Shown here in pieces: positions 25,994-33,410 of a DNA stretch of 46,119 nucleotides. The notes beneath the pieces were generated by a model that saw only the letters and a program-made list of their open reading frames with translations, was not told the DNA's origin and ran no database searches. The stretch lies in contig WQYW01000017.1 of NCBI GenBank assembly GCA_009781045.1, positions 1 to 46,119 of the forward strand. Reading direction: 5' to 3'. The stretch is from Alphaproteobacteria bacterium. Its GTDB lineage: Bacteria > Pseudomonadota > Alphaproteobacteria > Rhizobiales > Xanthobacteraceae. The translations under genes and the position numbers were made by a program. Within the stretch, counting starts at the first letter, position 1. Every line of letters begins with the position of its first letter.

Positions 25994-26036
25994 AAAGCGG
26001 ATCCTGACAAAGCGGATCCTGCAAAGCGATCCTGAC
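25994..26036. repeat. Triplicate 14-15-bp tandem repeat
   Basis: Three copies of aaagcggatcctgac with small changes lie end to end at 25994-26008, 26009-26022 and 26023-26036. No function is evident; the array is in the middle of the fabD/rpsF divergent region. Confidence 0.7.
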
Positions 26037-26248
26037 AGGGCGGATGATCAGGCGATGTGCCGGCGGGCTCTGCCTTTGCTTTAAGGGCGGCAGCTTCTTG
26101 CAGGATCCTTCTTTCGCCATGCTCTTCTGGTTTTCCAGGACATGCTTAAGATTTTCCGAAGAGCAGCCCGCAAAGAGGAGGCAGGCTTCGGGGGTGACAG
26201 GGCCAGTCGGCCTGGCGTCCCGTGTTCCCGCCTTCTGAGCTACCCCCA

Positions 26249-26268
26249 GAGTCCTTTCCGAAGGTCTC
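26249..26268 (+). promoter_or_regulatory. Hairpin with CCG loop upstream of rpsF (possible S6:S18 leader site)
   Basis: A stem gag/ctc, a T-T mismatch, and cctt/aagg close a tccg loop, 50 nt before the rpsF start. In several phyla rpsF operons are regulated by the bS6:bS18 complex binding a leader hairpin that presents a CCG, mimicking 16S rRNA. The position and the exposed CCG fit that idea; the rest of the known consensus was not verified. Confidence 0.3.
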
Positions 26269-26317
26269 GAAGGGCTTGACGTCAGGAAATGCGCCAACAT
26301 TTGAGGAAAGGACAGCC

Positions 26318-26740
26318 ATGCCTCTTTACGAGCATGTATTTCTCGTGCGCCAGGACGCCAGCGCACAACAGGTCGAGGAACTGACGGCGCAGATGACCGG
26401 CATCGTCACCGGTCTCGGCGGCAAGGTCACCAAGACCGAGAGCTGGGGCGTGCGCTCGCTCACCTACCGCATGCACAAGAACCGCAAGGCGCATTTCGTG
26501 CTGCTCAACATCGACGCCCCGTCGGCGGCGATCTCCGAAATGGAGCGGCAGGAGCGCATCAGCGAAGACGTCATCCGTTATCTCAGCATCCGCGTCGAAC
26601 AGCTTGAGGAAGGCCCCTCGGCGATGATGCGCAAAGCCGATCGGGGCGACCGCGACGAGCGCGGTGGCGGATCCCGGGGCGATCGTGAGCGCGGACCCCG
26701 TCGTCCCCGCGAAGACGTCGAACCCACGGTTGAGGAGTAA
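26318..26740 (+). CDS. rpsF: 30S ribosomal protein bS6
   Basis: 140 residues from ATG 26318 (GAGGAAAGGA upstream; [13 protein letters not shown] is the usual N-terminus, so upstream codons in the same frame are not used). [76 protein letters not shown] covers the core fold. The C-terminus carries an extra charged Arg/Asp/Gly-rich tail ([31 protein letters not shown]), common in alphaproteobacteria. bS6 binds bS18 on the 30S platform, and the two genes are 5 bp apart. Confidence 0.98.
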   Translation: MPLYEHVFLVRQDASAQQVEELTAQMTGIVTGLGGKVTKTESWGVRSLTYRMHKNRKAHFVLLNIDAPSAAISEMERQERISEDVIRYLSIRVEQLEEGPSAMMRKADRGDRDERGGGSRGDRERGPRRPREDVEPTVEE

Positions 26741-26745
26741 GAACA

Positions 26746-26985
26746 ATGGCTGAAGCCGGTGCCCGCCGCCCATTCTTCCGTCGTCGCAAGACCTGCCCGT
26801 TCTCCGGGCCCAACGCGCCGCGGATTGATTACAAGGATTCCAAGCTGTTGATGCGTTACGTCTCCGAGCGCGGCAAGATCGTACCGAGCCGGATCACCGC
26901 AGTCTCCGCCAAGAAGCAGCGTGAGCTGGCCCGCGCCATCAAGCGTGCCCGCTTCATTGGCCTGCTGCCCTATGTGATCCGCTGA
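26746..26985 (+). CDS. rpsR: 30S ribosomal protein bS18
   Basis: 79 residues: [68 protein letters not shown], which is bS18 from end to end. It forms a heterodimer with bS6 on the 30S platform. A hairpin resembling an intrinsic terminator follows 15 bp after the stop, so part of the transcripts may end here before the membrane-protein gene and rplI. Confidence 0.99.
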   Translation: MAEAGARRPFFRRRKTCPFSGPNAPRIDYKDSKLLMRYVSERGKIVPSRITAVSAKKQRELARAIKRARFIGLLPYVIR

Positions 26986-27000
26986 TCCAAATCTTCGAGA

Positions 27001-27046
27001 AACACCGCGCCGGCGCGCTCAAAACCTGTCAGGGCGCGGTGTTTTT
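27001..27046 (+). terminator. Terminator/attenuator after rpsR
   Basis: A perfect 11-bp stem, aacaccgcgcc with ggcgcggtgtt, encloses a 21-nt loop and runs into a five-T stretch that begins within the stem (27042-27046). It lies inside the rpsF-rpsR-DUF2232-rplI unit, so partial termination would reduce expression of the two downstream genes unless they have their own promoter. Confidence 0.75.
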
Positions 27047-27155
27047 CCTTCCACAGTCTTCAAACAGTCTTCTGATTGAGGCTTCCGCCGCCGGCGGTCG
27101 CCGATGGTTGGGGTGCCGGACGCCTCTAACCGCTCAAAGGGGAGCGGGACAGCTG

Positions 27156-28139
27156 ATGATCAAATTCGCAACAACTGCGTTCGCCATTGCTGCGGCGTCG
27201 GTAGCCATGTTCCTCTCGCTGGCATCGGGCTCGCCGCTTTCGATTGTCCTGTTCCTTCTTGCCCCGCTGCCACTGATGGTCGGTGCCATGGGCTGGGGCA
27301 GCTATAGCGGGGCGCTCGGCGCCATCCTCGCCGTGATCACCCTGGCGGTGGTTTTCGACCTCTCCCTTGCCCTTTATTTTCTCGTCACCGTCGCCGTTCC
27401 GGGCTGGTGGCTCGGCCATCTCGCCCTGCTCGGTGAGGAGACGGGCCCCGACCGCGCCCCCTCCAGCCTGACCTGGTACCCGGTCGGCCGCATCCTGGCC
27501 TGGATCGCGGGACTTGCCGGCGTGATCACCCTGCTGGCGCTGCTGACGCTCGGCACCAGCGCAGAGGACATCACAGCCGGACTGCACGCCGGCTTCAAGC
27601 CTCTGGAGCCCCATCTGCCCGCCTTGCGCGAAAAGCTGCAGGGGATTGATCCCCAGGCAGCCGGGCAATGGGATGAAAAGGCGATCCTTGACATGCTGGT
27701 CAGTTTCGCCCCGGTCGCCGTTGCGGTGGCCATGAGCAGCTCGCTGACGCTGAGCCTGTGGCTCAGCGCCAGGATCACCGCCGGACTGGGCCGGCTTTAC
27801 CGCCCGTGGCCGGATCTCAGGACAACCCGGCTGCCGGCGCTGACCCTGGTGGCGCTGTTTGCGGCCGCATCCTTCTGCTTCCTCGACGGCCTCCCCGGCA
27901 TGGCTGCCCGGGCTGCCACCGGCGCGATCATCGCCGCCTATATCCTGACCGGCTTTGCCGTACTCCATACACTGACGCTGGAACTCTCGGGCCGCCCGTT
28001 CTGGCTCATCGCCGCCTATGTCATCGCCGTCCTGTTCAGCTGGGCGCTGATCGCGGTCGGCCTGCTCGGCATCGCTGACGCCCTGTTTTCGTTCCGGTCC
28101 CCTTCGCCGCCCCCTCAGAAAGGGCCCCCGCCGCTTTAG
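27156..28139 (+). CDS. DUF2232 family multi-pass membrane protein
   Basis: 327 residues from ATG 27156 (GGGGAGCGGG about 10 nt upstream; the hydrophobic N-terminus begins here). About eight membrane segments are visible, e.g. [133 protein letters not shown], and two at the C-terminus, with one larger polar loop in the middle ([24 protein letters not shown]). DUF2232 (YybS-like) genes sit between rpsR and rplI in alphaproteobacteria and near rplI in Firmicutes; the function is unknown. The conserved place in a ribosomal-protein operon hints at a growth-linked membrane role. Confidence 0.8.
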   Translation: MIKFATTAFAIAAASVAMFLSLASGSPLSIVLFLLAPLPLMVGAMGWGSYSGALGAILAVITLAVVFDLSLALYFLVTVAVPGWWLGHLALLGEETGPDRAPSSLTWYPVGRILAWIAGLAGVITLLALLTLGTSAEDITAGLHAGFKPLEPHLPALREKLQGIDPQAAGQWDEKAILDMLVSFAPVAVAVAMSSSLTLSLWLSARITAGLGRLYRPWPDLRTTRLPALTLVALFAAASFCFLDGLPGMAARAATGAIIAAYILTGFAVLHTLTLELSGRPFWLIAAYVIAVLFSWALIAVGLLGIADALFSFRSPSPPPQKGPPPL

Positions 28140-28182
28140 GCCGTCTTTCCCGCTTCACACAAATCTCATCAGGAGAATCAAC

Positions 28183-28785
28183 ATGGACGTCATTCTGCTC
28201 GAACGCGTATCGAAACTTGGCCAGATGGGCGAGGTCGTGAAAGTGCGCGACGGTTATGCCCGCAATTTCCTGCTCAAGCGTGGCAAGGCGCTGCGTGCCA
28301 CGGCCGACAATCGCGCCCGCTTCGAAGGCATGAAGGCCGAGCTTGAGGCCCGCAACCTCAAGGCCAAAGGCGAGGCCTCCAAGGTCGCCGAGAAGATCGA
28401 AGGCCGCAATATCGTCGTCATCCGCCAGGCCTCGGAATCGGGCCAGCTGTTCGGCTCGGTCAGTGTCCGCGACATTGTGATCTCCTTCGCTGCCGACGGC
28501 GTCGCACTGGCCCGTCCCCAGGTCCAGCTCGACGCGCCGATCAAGACCATCGGCAAACACAGCGTCACCATCGCCGTCCATCCCGAGGTCGAGGTTGATG
28601 TCACCGTCACGGTGGCGCGCAGCCAGGAAGAGGCTGAGCGCATCAATCGCGGCGAAGACATCTCGACCCGCAACCAGGACCGCGATGCCGCCGCTGAGGC
28701 CATCGCCGCCGCTGGCGAGTTCTTCGATCCCGATGCCGTCCATGAGGACCTCGCAGCCCCCGTCGCCGAGGAGGCCGGGCAATAG
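28183..28785 (+). CDS. rplI: 50S ribosomal protein bL9
   Basis: 200 residues. [40 protein letters not shown] is the N-terminal rRNA-binding domain; a long helix ([27 protein letters not shown]) links it to the C-terminal domain ([13 protein letters not shown] through [26 protein letters not shown]). bL9 reaches out from the L1 stalk base and helps maintain reading frame. The usual length is about 150; the extra 50 residues are an acidic, Ala-rich tail common in Rhizobiales. AGGAGA precedes the ATG. It is the last gene of the group, with a GC-rich hairpin after it. Confidence 0.98.
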   Translation: MDVILLERVSKLGQMGEVVKVRDGYARNFLLKRGKALRATADNRARFEGMKAELEARNLKAKGEASKVAEKIEGRNIVVIRQASESGQLFGSVSVRDIVISFAADGVALARPQVQLDAPIKTIGKHSVTIAVHPEVEVDVTVTVARSQEEAERINRGEDISTRNQDRDAAAEAIAAAGEFFDPDAVHEDLAAPVAEEAGQ

Positions 28786-28802
28786 CAGCCCATATCCCAC
28801 CA

Positions 28803-28846
28803 GCACCTTCCGGGGCTTGGCCAGGTCTGGCGCCCCCGGAAGGTGC
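28803..28846. terminator. 13-bp perfect hairpin between rplI and hipA
   Basis: gcaccttccgggg pairs perfectly with ccccggaaggtgc around an 18-nt loop. It starts 17 bp after the rplI stop and lies 124 bp past the convergent hipA stop. Neither strand has a U-run after it, so it may act as an mRNA 3'-end block or a bidirectional termination aid. Confidence 0.6.
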
Positions 28847-28969
28847 CAAGGGGTCCAGATTGTGGCGGCGATGGCCGGATCCCTGAGGAGAACAAGGACT
28901 CCCGGCGAGGTTCTGCCTCCATGGGCCTTTCCGACCCCGGATGGATCGGTGCCCCGGCGACCTTTTCCG

Positions 28970-30274
28970 TCACCTGTATTCCAGTCTTCCCAGCCGCATC
29001 CTGACACCGGCGCTGATGCTGTCGGCAATGCGGTCAGGAAACATCCCCGGCAGCGCCCCCGTCACCCGATCGAGCGCGGCAGGTACCTCTGTGTGCAACT
29101 CCTCAAGGATCCCGGTGACAATTGCAGCACCGATCCCTGCCTTCGCGGCGGTCTGGACAAAGTGCCGCGCAAGGATGCCGTCGATAACGCTGTGACGACG
29201 GTCACCGACGGCCATGGCCAGCTTCATCCCGTTGCGCCGGATCTGTCGGGCGTCGACACAGGGCTGCGCGGAGAGCACGTCATAGAGCGGCGTCATGCGA
29301 AAACGACCGCCGGGAGAGAGAAAAACGCTGAAATTCTTGGCATGCCCATCGGTCGCGCCAAGAAGCCAGAAGGCCATGAGCGCCTTCAGGAACATCCTCT
29401 GATCCGCCTCGCGCTGATTACTCCCTTTCAGGAGATTGAGGATGGCTGGAATACCGGGCCCGCCATCGGATTCATATTTCGTCGCCGACGAAACGGAAAG
29501 GGCCTGGCAGCAATCCTCCTGAGGCAGACGCAGGAGACGATTGTCACGGGTCCAGCGACGATCGAAACGATCGATCACCAGCACCTGGCTTCCTTCAAAC
29601 CGCTCGATCGCAACTGCGGCACTCGGCAGCCCGAGCGCGGCGATAAGCTTGAGGCAGAAGAACTCGTTCTCAACGCTGTGGGAAAGATCCATGCCGTTCG
29701 GCAGTATGCCAATCGGCGGTTTGAGAATGTGCGTCGTTGCCGTGGTCGCCAGCGGTTTGTACCACCGGCCCTTCATGAACAGGAGCGCAGTCTTTTCCTG
29801 TGCGCCAGCAATCGAGATCCGAAAATCCTCGTCGGTCCCGAGCCCAAGGGGGTTCGATGCAAGTTCGCGCAGCAGCCGGGCAATCTCGTGATCCTCAATC
29901 GACCTGGCGCTGACGGCACCGGCAGCGCCAGGTTCGACACCGTCCGGCAGGAACTGCAGGGCGCCAACACAATCCCGCCCGACAGCAGCGAGCAGGTCAT
30001 AGGCAGCAATGCTCCGGGCGTGCACCCGCTCCGCCACACGACGACGAATGGCGGGATTGTCGGGCAGGAGGTTGTCAAGAACAGCAATCACAGGCGAACC
30101 CGCATAGCCGTCCTCGCGCAAGGGCAGAGACAGCGACACCGGCAATGCATACTCCCAGGCAAGCCAGGACTTATCGTAGCGAAAGACGATCCCGCCATTC
30201 GCTTCCCTGTTCATCTGCCCGACGAGACGGCTGTTGAGGAACACATTGAGAGGGATGCGCGGCACCCGCACCAT
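28970..30274 (-). CDS. hipA: HipA-family serine/threonine kinase toxin
   Basis: 434 residues, full length for HipA. The N-terminal 'couple_hipA' subdomain (VFLNSRLVGQMNREANGGIVFRYDKSWLAWEYALPVSLSLPLREDGYAGSPVIAVLDNLLPDN) is followed by SIAGAQEKTALLFMKGRWYKPLATTATTHILKPPI (ATP-site loop and Lys), then ATDGHAKNFSVFLSPGGRFRMTPLYDVLSA, containing the catalytic Asp region and metal-binding Asn and Asp. All key elements look intact. In E. coli HipA phosphorylates glutamyl-tRNA synthetase and causes persistence. The start ATG shares one base with the hipB stop. The pair is inserted convergent to the ribosomal-protein group, as an accessory locus. Confidence 0.95.
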   Translation of the reverse strand: MVRVPRIPLNVFLNSRLVGQMNREANGGIVFRYDKSWLAWEYALPVSLSLPLREDGYAGSPVIAVLDNLLPDNPAIRRRVAERVHARSIAAYDLLAAVGRDCVGALQFLPDGVEPGAAGAVSARSIEDHEIARLLRELASNPLGLGTDEDFRISIAGAQEKTALLFMKGRWYKPLATTATTHILKPPIGILPNGMDLSHSVENEFFCLKLIAALGLPSAAVAIERFEGSQVLVIDRFDRRWTRDNRLLRLPQEDCCQALSVSSATKYESDGGPGIPAILNLLKGSNQREADQRMFLKALMAFWLLGATDGHAKNFSVFLSPGGRFRMTPLYDVLSAQPCVDARQIRRNGMKLAMAVGDRRHSVIDGILARHFVQTAAKAGIGAAIVTGILEELHTEVPAALDRVTGALPGMFPDRIADSISAGVRMRLGRLEYR

Positions 30275-30519
30275 CAGAAAATATCCTCAATCGCAGGCCC
30301 CCTGGTCCTGACACGGAGAACCAGCTCAAGGTCAAGCGCTCCAAGAATATCGCACAGCGTTCCCAGTTGGGCCCCCCTCGCTCCATTCTCGAGCGCCGAG
30401 ATGGTTGCCTGACGCAGCCTGACGGGAGCCCCCACCTCGGTCTGGGTCAGGCCCAGCCTGCGGCGCTGCCGGCGAACGGCAACTCCAATCTGCTCGGGTG
30501 TTCGGGCAATCTGGTCCAT
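30274..30519 (-). CDS. hipB: HipB-like antitoxin / transcriptional repressor
   Basis: 81 residues from ATG 30519 (GGAG 7 nt upstream); a GTG at 30525 would add two residues. QIGVAVRRQRRRLGLTQTEVGAPVRLRQATISALENGARGAQLGTLCDILGALDLELVLRVR is a complete XRE-type helix-turn-helix, as in HipB. The protein should bind HipA and repress its own operon. The stop overlaps the hipA start (TGATG). Three related palindromes upstream are the likely binding sites; one sits between the -35 and -10 of a good promoter. Confidence 0.93.
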   Translation of the reverse strand: MDQIARTPEQIGVAVRRQRRRLGLTQTEVGAPVRLRQATISALENGARGAQLGTLCDILGALDLELVLRVRTRGPAIEDIF

Positions 30520-30540
30520 TGGCACACTCCATCAGAACCG

Positions 30541-30569
30541 GATATACGCTCAAGAGCATAAAAAATCAA
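30541..30569 (-). promoter_or_regulatory. hipBA promoter with operator inside the spacer
   Basis: On the minus strand TTGATT (30569-30564) and TATATC (30546-30541) are exactly 17 bp apart, 22 bp before the hipB ATG. The first operator-like palindrome (30543-30560) covers the spacer and -10, so bound HipB would exclude RNA polymerase. Confidence 0.6.
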
Positions 30570-30640
30570 TATACGCTTTAGCGCATACTTGCATTTTATA
30601 CTCTGGATCGTATTTTCTGAAATATACGCATTTGGCGTAT
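30543..30640 (-). promoter_or_regulatory. Three operator-like palindromes of hipBA
   Basis: Related 18-bp sites lie at 30543-30560 (tatacgctcaagagcata), 30570-30587 (tatacgctttagcgcata) and 30623-30640 (tatacgcatttggcgtat). Shared half-site: tatacgc. Start-to-start spacings are 27 and 53 bp, roughly 2.5 and 5 helical turns, so the first and second face different sides of the helix. The family's known E. coli operators also come in multiple palindromic copies. A second possible promoter (TTTCAG, 16 bp, TATAAA on the minus strand) lies between the second and third sites. Confidence 0.75.
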
Positions 30641-31021
30641 GAACCCCGGCGCAGGTCCGTGCGTGTGACGCGATTTCAAAGCGATGGCGATTATCCAGCA
30701 GGACCTGCCGACTCTGTCCCCAAGCCACCCTTGTGCCAACCGTCCTCCCTTCAGCCGTCCGCGTTCTCACCCGGACCATGTGCAGTCGCTGGCCGTCCCG
30801 GGGGCCGGAAGGGAACAACGGCAATCACCCCTGAGGGGGAATGGCGCGACAGGGCGGGTCCTGTTCCCCCCACTTCGTGGCGGCATTTTCCTGACGGGCC
30901 CGGGTGGTCAGGGGGCAAAACAGCAGCGACAGCTGGCAGGGATCGCGGTTTCACCCCTCGAAAAGGTCCGTCGCTCCCCGGCCACAGGAGCAGCGGAGCC
31001 TTCACAGCCACCGGCTGAGAG
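30641..31021. other. 380-bp stretch with no supportable gene
   Basis: It lies between the outermost hipBA operator and the 3' end of the CxxCH-protein gene. Frames here are open only because of GC content. No structure was recognised. Confidence 0.35.
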
Positions 31022-31804
31022 CTATCTGGCCTCCGGGGCCGCCGGCGGAGGCGCCGCAGGTGCCGGCGCCGGGGCATCGTTTGCCAGCGGCGGCGGTGCC
31101 GGGGGGGGCGGCGGAGGCGGCGGACTGGCAGCGGCACCGGCGTCACTGCTGCTGCCGGCACTGTCCGTCGGGCTCTCCCTGACGCTGTCCCGCAGGCTTT
31201 CCCCGGGATTTTCCCGGGTGCTGTCCCGCAGCTTTTCCTGGGCGCCGCTGGTCGGGCTGCCACCCGGCTTGCGTTTGCTGCGCGCATTGACGGCGCCATG
31301 GGGTTCCGGTGCGCCTGCAGGCTTGGCCTGCCTGTGTTTGGGCGGTTTGTGCGGCTCGGGAGCATGAGCCCGCATCGGTATTGCCTCTGGCGGGGTCGGA
31401 TTGCGACGGAAAATGTCAAATGGTTCCGGGATCAGCGACGGCGGCTGTTGCGGCTGCTGGTACACCCGCTCTTCGGCCCGGCCTCGGGGCGGTGGCGGAT
31501 TGTGATAGCGCGGGTCGGCGCCACCATTGGACATCAGATAGCTGGCCAGCCAGCCCGCCATATCGGAACTGGTGGTATAATGCTGGCGCAGGAAACCCGG
31601 CAGCGAGCTCGCTGGCACGGTTCGAACCAGGCCGCGCGGGCTCTTGTGGCAGACGCTGCAGGTCTGGGCGAAAAGCTGTGCCGGGGTCTTCCCCGCCTCC
31701 AGATTCTGCGCCTGGGCATGTGCGCGATCCGCCCTGCCCAGGTTCAACAGGCCCAGGCTCAACAGAAATGCTGTAGCCGCAAGGCAGCGCAATCGGCCCG
31801 ACAT
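31022..31804 (-). CDS. Secreted CxxCH (c-type haem-binding) protein with proline-rich tail
   Basis: 260 residues from ATG 31804 (GGGGA upstream, signal peptide starts here: CLAATAFLLSLGLLNLGRADRAHA). One haem-attachment motif CSVCH is at residues 49-53, in a short cytochrome-like domain (KTPAQLFAQTCSVCHKSPRGLV...LPGFLRQHYTTSSDMAGWLASYLM), with Met82 or Met91 as possible axial ligand. After residue 100 the chain is disordered: Pro/Gln-rich, then a degenerate repeat LRDSTRENPGESLRDSVRESPTDS, then runs of eight prolines and Pro/Ala. The haem domain is about 60 residues, shorter than most class I cytochromes c. It is predicted periplasmic. The long Pro-rich arm may anchor or extend it; no electron-transport partner is nearby. 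Confidence 0.75.
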   Translation of the reverse strand: MSGRLRCLAATAFLLSLGLLNLGRADRAHAQAQNLEAGKTPAQLFAQTCSVCHKSPRGLVRTVPASSLPGFLRQHYTTSSDMAGWLASYLMSNGGADPRYHNPPPPRGRAEERVYQQPQQPPSLIPEPFDIFRRNPTPPEAIPMRAHAPEPHKPPKHRQAKPAGAPEPHGAVNARSKRKPGGSPTSGAQEKLRDSTRENPGESLRDSVRESPTDSAGSSSDAGAAASPPPPPPPPAPPPLANDAPAPAPAAPPPAAPEAR

Positions 31805-32545
31805 GGTCTTGATCCCCAGTTGAAAGGCGTAACCTCGAAAAGCGCATGGCGCGGCCATGACCGACCGCTGACGTTCTAAAGCATTCCAACCCGAATGGAA
31901 ACGCTGGCGCGCCCCGACCGCCCGCCCCCCGGACCGGACCTCCTCCGCTCAACCCGGCGCTTCCGAGCCTTCTCTGCTGAGCCTTCTCATTCTCCTGAAA
32001 GCCTGCAAATTGAGATTTACGCCCCGCTTTTGCCGTCATCCGGCAGTCGTCAGGCTTCCCTCCACGCTTGCCGGGCGGAGCGAAAAGCCAGAACCGAAAA
32101 CTTCCGCCCCTGCCAACGCAATTCATCGGGCAAATCTGACTTTCTCAGGCCCACCGCCCGAGCGCCGGGTCGCCCGGACATTTTTCAGGGCTCCGCTGCA
32201 AGCCGGGTGCCCCTTTGTGGTTCGAGAACTTCCAGGCGCCATCCCCTGTGAATTCCCCCGCTGAAGCGGCCGATCCGCCCGGCAGGTGTCCCCCCCCCGG
32301 AAAGCGCGAGAACCAGGCCCCAGACGACAATTTTGTGGTCCCCCTCTTTGCGGCCATCCCCCTCCTCAGGGATCCGTCCCACGAAGCTCGTCCCCCGAGG
32401 CTCCTGGCGCCTCATCCCGGCACGTCGCCCCTTGCTGAGGCAAAAGCCTGTGGCCCGCATCAGGCCCCTGGCGGCGTCGCCCGCCCGGCGATGAGGCTCA
32501 TGTGACAGGGGGCGCGCCGCCGCGCCATGGCTTGAGCCATATCAA

Positions 32546-32589
32546 GCGCGACTGAAGCGAAGAGGGAGCGCGACTGAAGCGAAGAGGGA
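32546..32589. repeat. Perfect 22-bp tandem duplication
   Basis: The unit begins gcgcgactgaagcg and ends aagaggga; copies lie at 32546-32567 and 32568-32589 without spacer or mismatch. It is in gene-free DNA, with no apparent function. Confidence 0.85.
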
Positions 32590-32890
32590 TTGGCCCGCTT
32601 TGCGCGCTGCCGCTTCGAACGGCCTTCCCGCTGTCGCGCCCGGCATCTGACCCGCGCAAAGAGCGGCGTGCCACACTGTCAGGAACGCCCGTCATTTCTG
32701 TAGTTCAACGCACAGCCACCCCACCCGGGCACCGGCGCCTGTTGGCGCAGCCCAGGAGCCGGGAGCCGATCTCACAGATTTCGGCACGCGCAACGCCGGA
32801 GACATCCGCATATCTCATTGAAGACACGCAGCTCCCCGCCCTGCTACAAACGGACTTAAACCCGCGCCTGATAATAACTGCATAGAGATG

Positions 32891-32918
32891 CAGAAATCCC
32901 TCTTTGTGGGAATTTCTG
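32891..32918. other. Isolated hairpin in gene-free DNA
   Basis: cagaaatccc pairs with ggg(a)atttctg around tctttgt, a 10-bp stem with one bulged A. No gene ends nearby and no U-run follows on either strand. It may be part of an unannotated RNA or a protein-binding palindrome. Confidence 0.45.
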
Positions 32919-33066
32919 TTCCTCACAGAAAGTTGATGTATTGCTGCGGTGCCCTCGCCAGCGACGGAGCCCGATACGTGCCGCAGAAGCAGGCCGGCAG
33001 ACGAGTACAGCCACCGCATGTACATTTAATTCAGGACCCGAACTGAGATTTAATTTTGGCATTTGT

Positions 33067-33080
33067 TTGACGCAAATCAC
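33067..33080. promoter_or_regulatory. FNR/FixK-like box
   Basis: TTGACgcaaATCAC matches the TTGAT-N4-ATCAA consensus at four of five positions in each half. It is 330 bp before dnaB and about 1.26 kb upstream of the CxxCH gene on the other strand, so no target is close. Confidence 0.3.
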
Positions 33081-33172
33081 ACTGGCACTTTATTATCGCC
33101 GGCAATGACGCTTTCCTGCAACAATTAAACCGCTGCGGGCACGCCGCACCGGGTTCCCGTCCGCGCCAGCCC

Positions 33173-33210
33173 GGTGGATAAACCATCGCACTCTCAACCA
33201 GTTATTCACA
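33173..33210. promoter_or_regulatory. Two near-consensus DnaA boxes upstream of dnaB
   Basis: ggtggataa (33173-33181) and ttattcaca (33202-33210) each match TTATCCACA (either strand) at eight of nine positions, in opposite orientations. They lie 200-240 bp before the replicative helicase gene. An imperfect 9-bp inverted repeat (catccaccg / cggttgatg, 33300-33328) is nearer the gene. Confidence 0.35.
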
Positions 33211-33410
33211 GAGCCAGGGCGTAAAGGCAGCCCCGACCCGGGACCCGGTGCGGTTACGGCAAAATCCAGTCAAGCATCCGCCATGGCCCGGCGAATAATC
33301 ATCCACCGTTTTATCTGAGCGGTTGATGGAGGTCAGCTTTCGCTTTCGCTTTGTGCATAGCTGGCGCTTTATCCCCCTCCCGCCGCCAAAGCTGCTAAGC
33401 ATGTCCGATC

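Larger units (their letters stand above)
25714..26317. other. 604-bp divergent intergenic region fabD / rpsF
   Basis: No gene is supported. The region should carry promoters for both the fatty-acid group and the ribosomal-protein group. It contains a three-copy repeat and a hairpin with a CCG-bearing loop close to rpsF, listed separately. Confidence 0.4.
31805..33410. other. 1.6-kb gene-free region upstream of dnaB
   Basis: No frame shows a domain, signal peptide or convincing start. The left two thirds are GC-rich; 32860-33120 and 33270-33370 are AT-richer. It contains a 22-bp perfect duplication, a hairpin, an FNR/FixK-like site and two near-consensus DnaA boxes (listed). A small RNA or very short gene cannot be excluded. 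Confidence 0.4.

Noticed and set aside
30684..31367. Plus-strand Gly-rich frame (227 codons) with poly-Gly
   Set aside because: It is the complement of the Pro-rich tail of the CxxCH protein plus intergenic DNA.
33081..33096. TGGCAC-like sequence resembling a sigma-54 promoter
   Set aside because: The downstream GC/TTGC element is missing.
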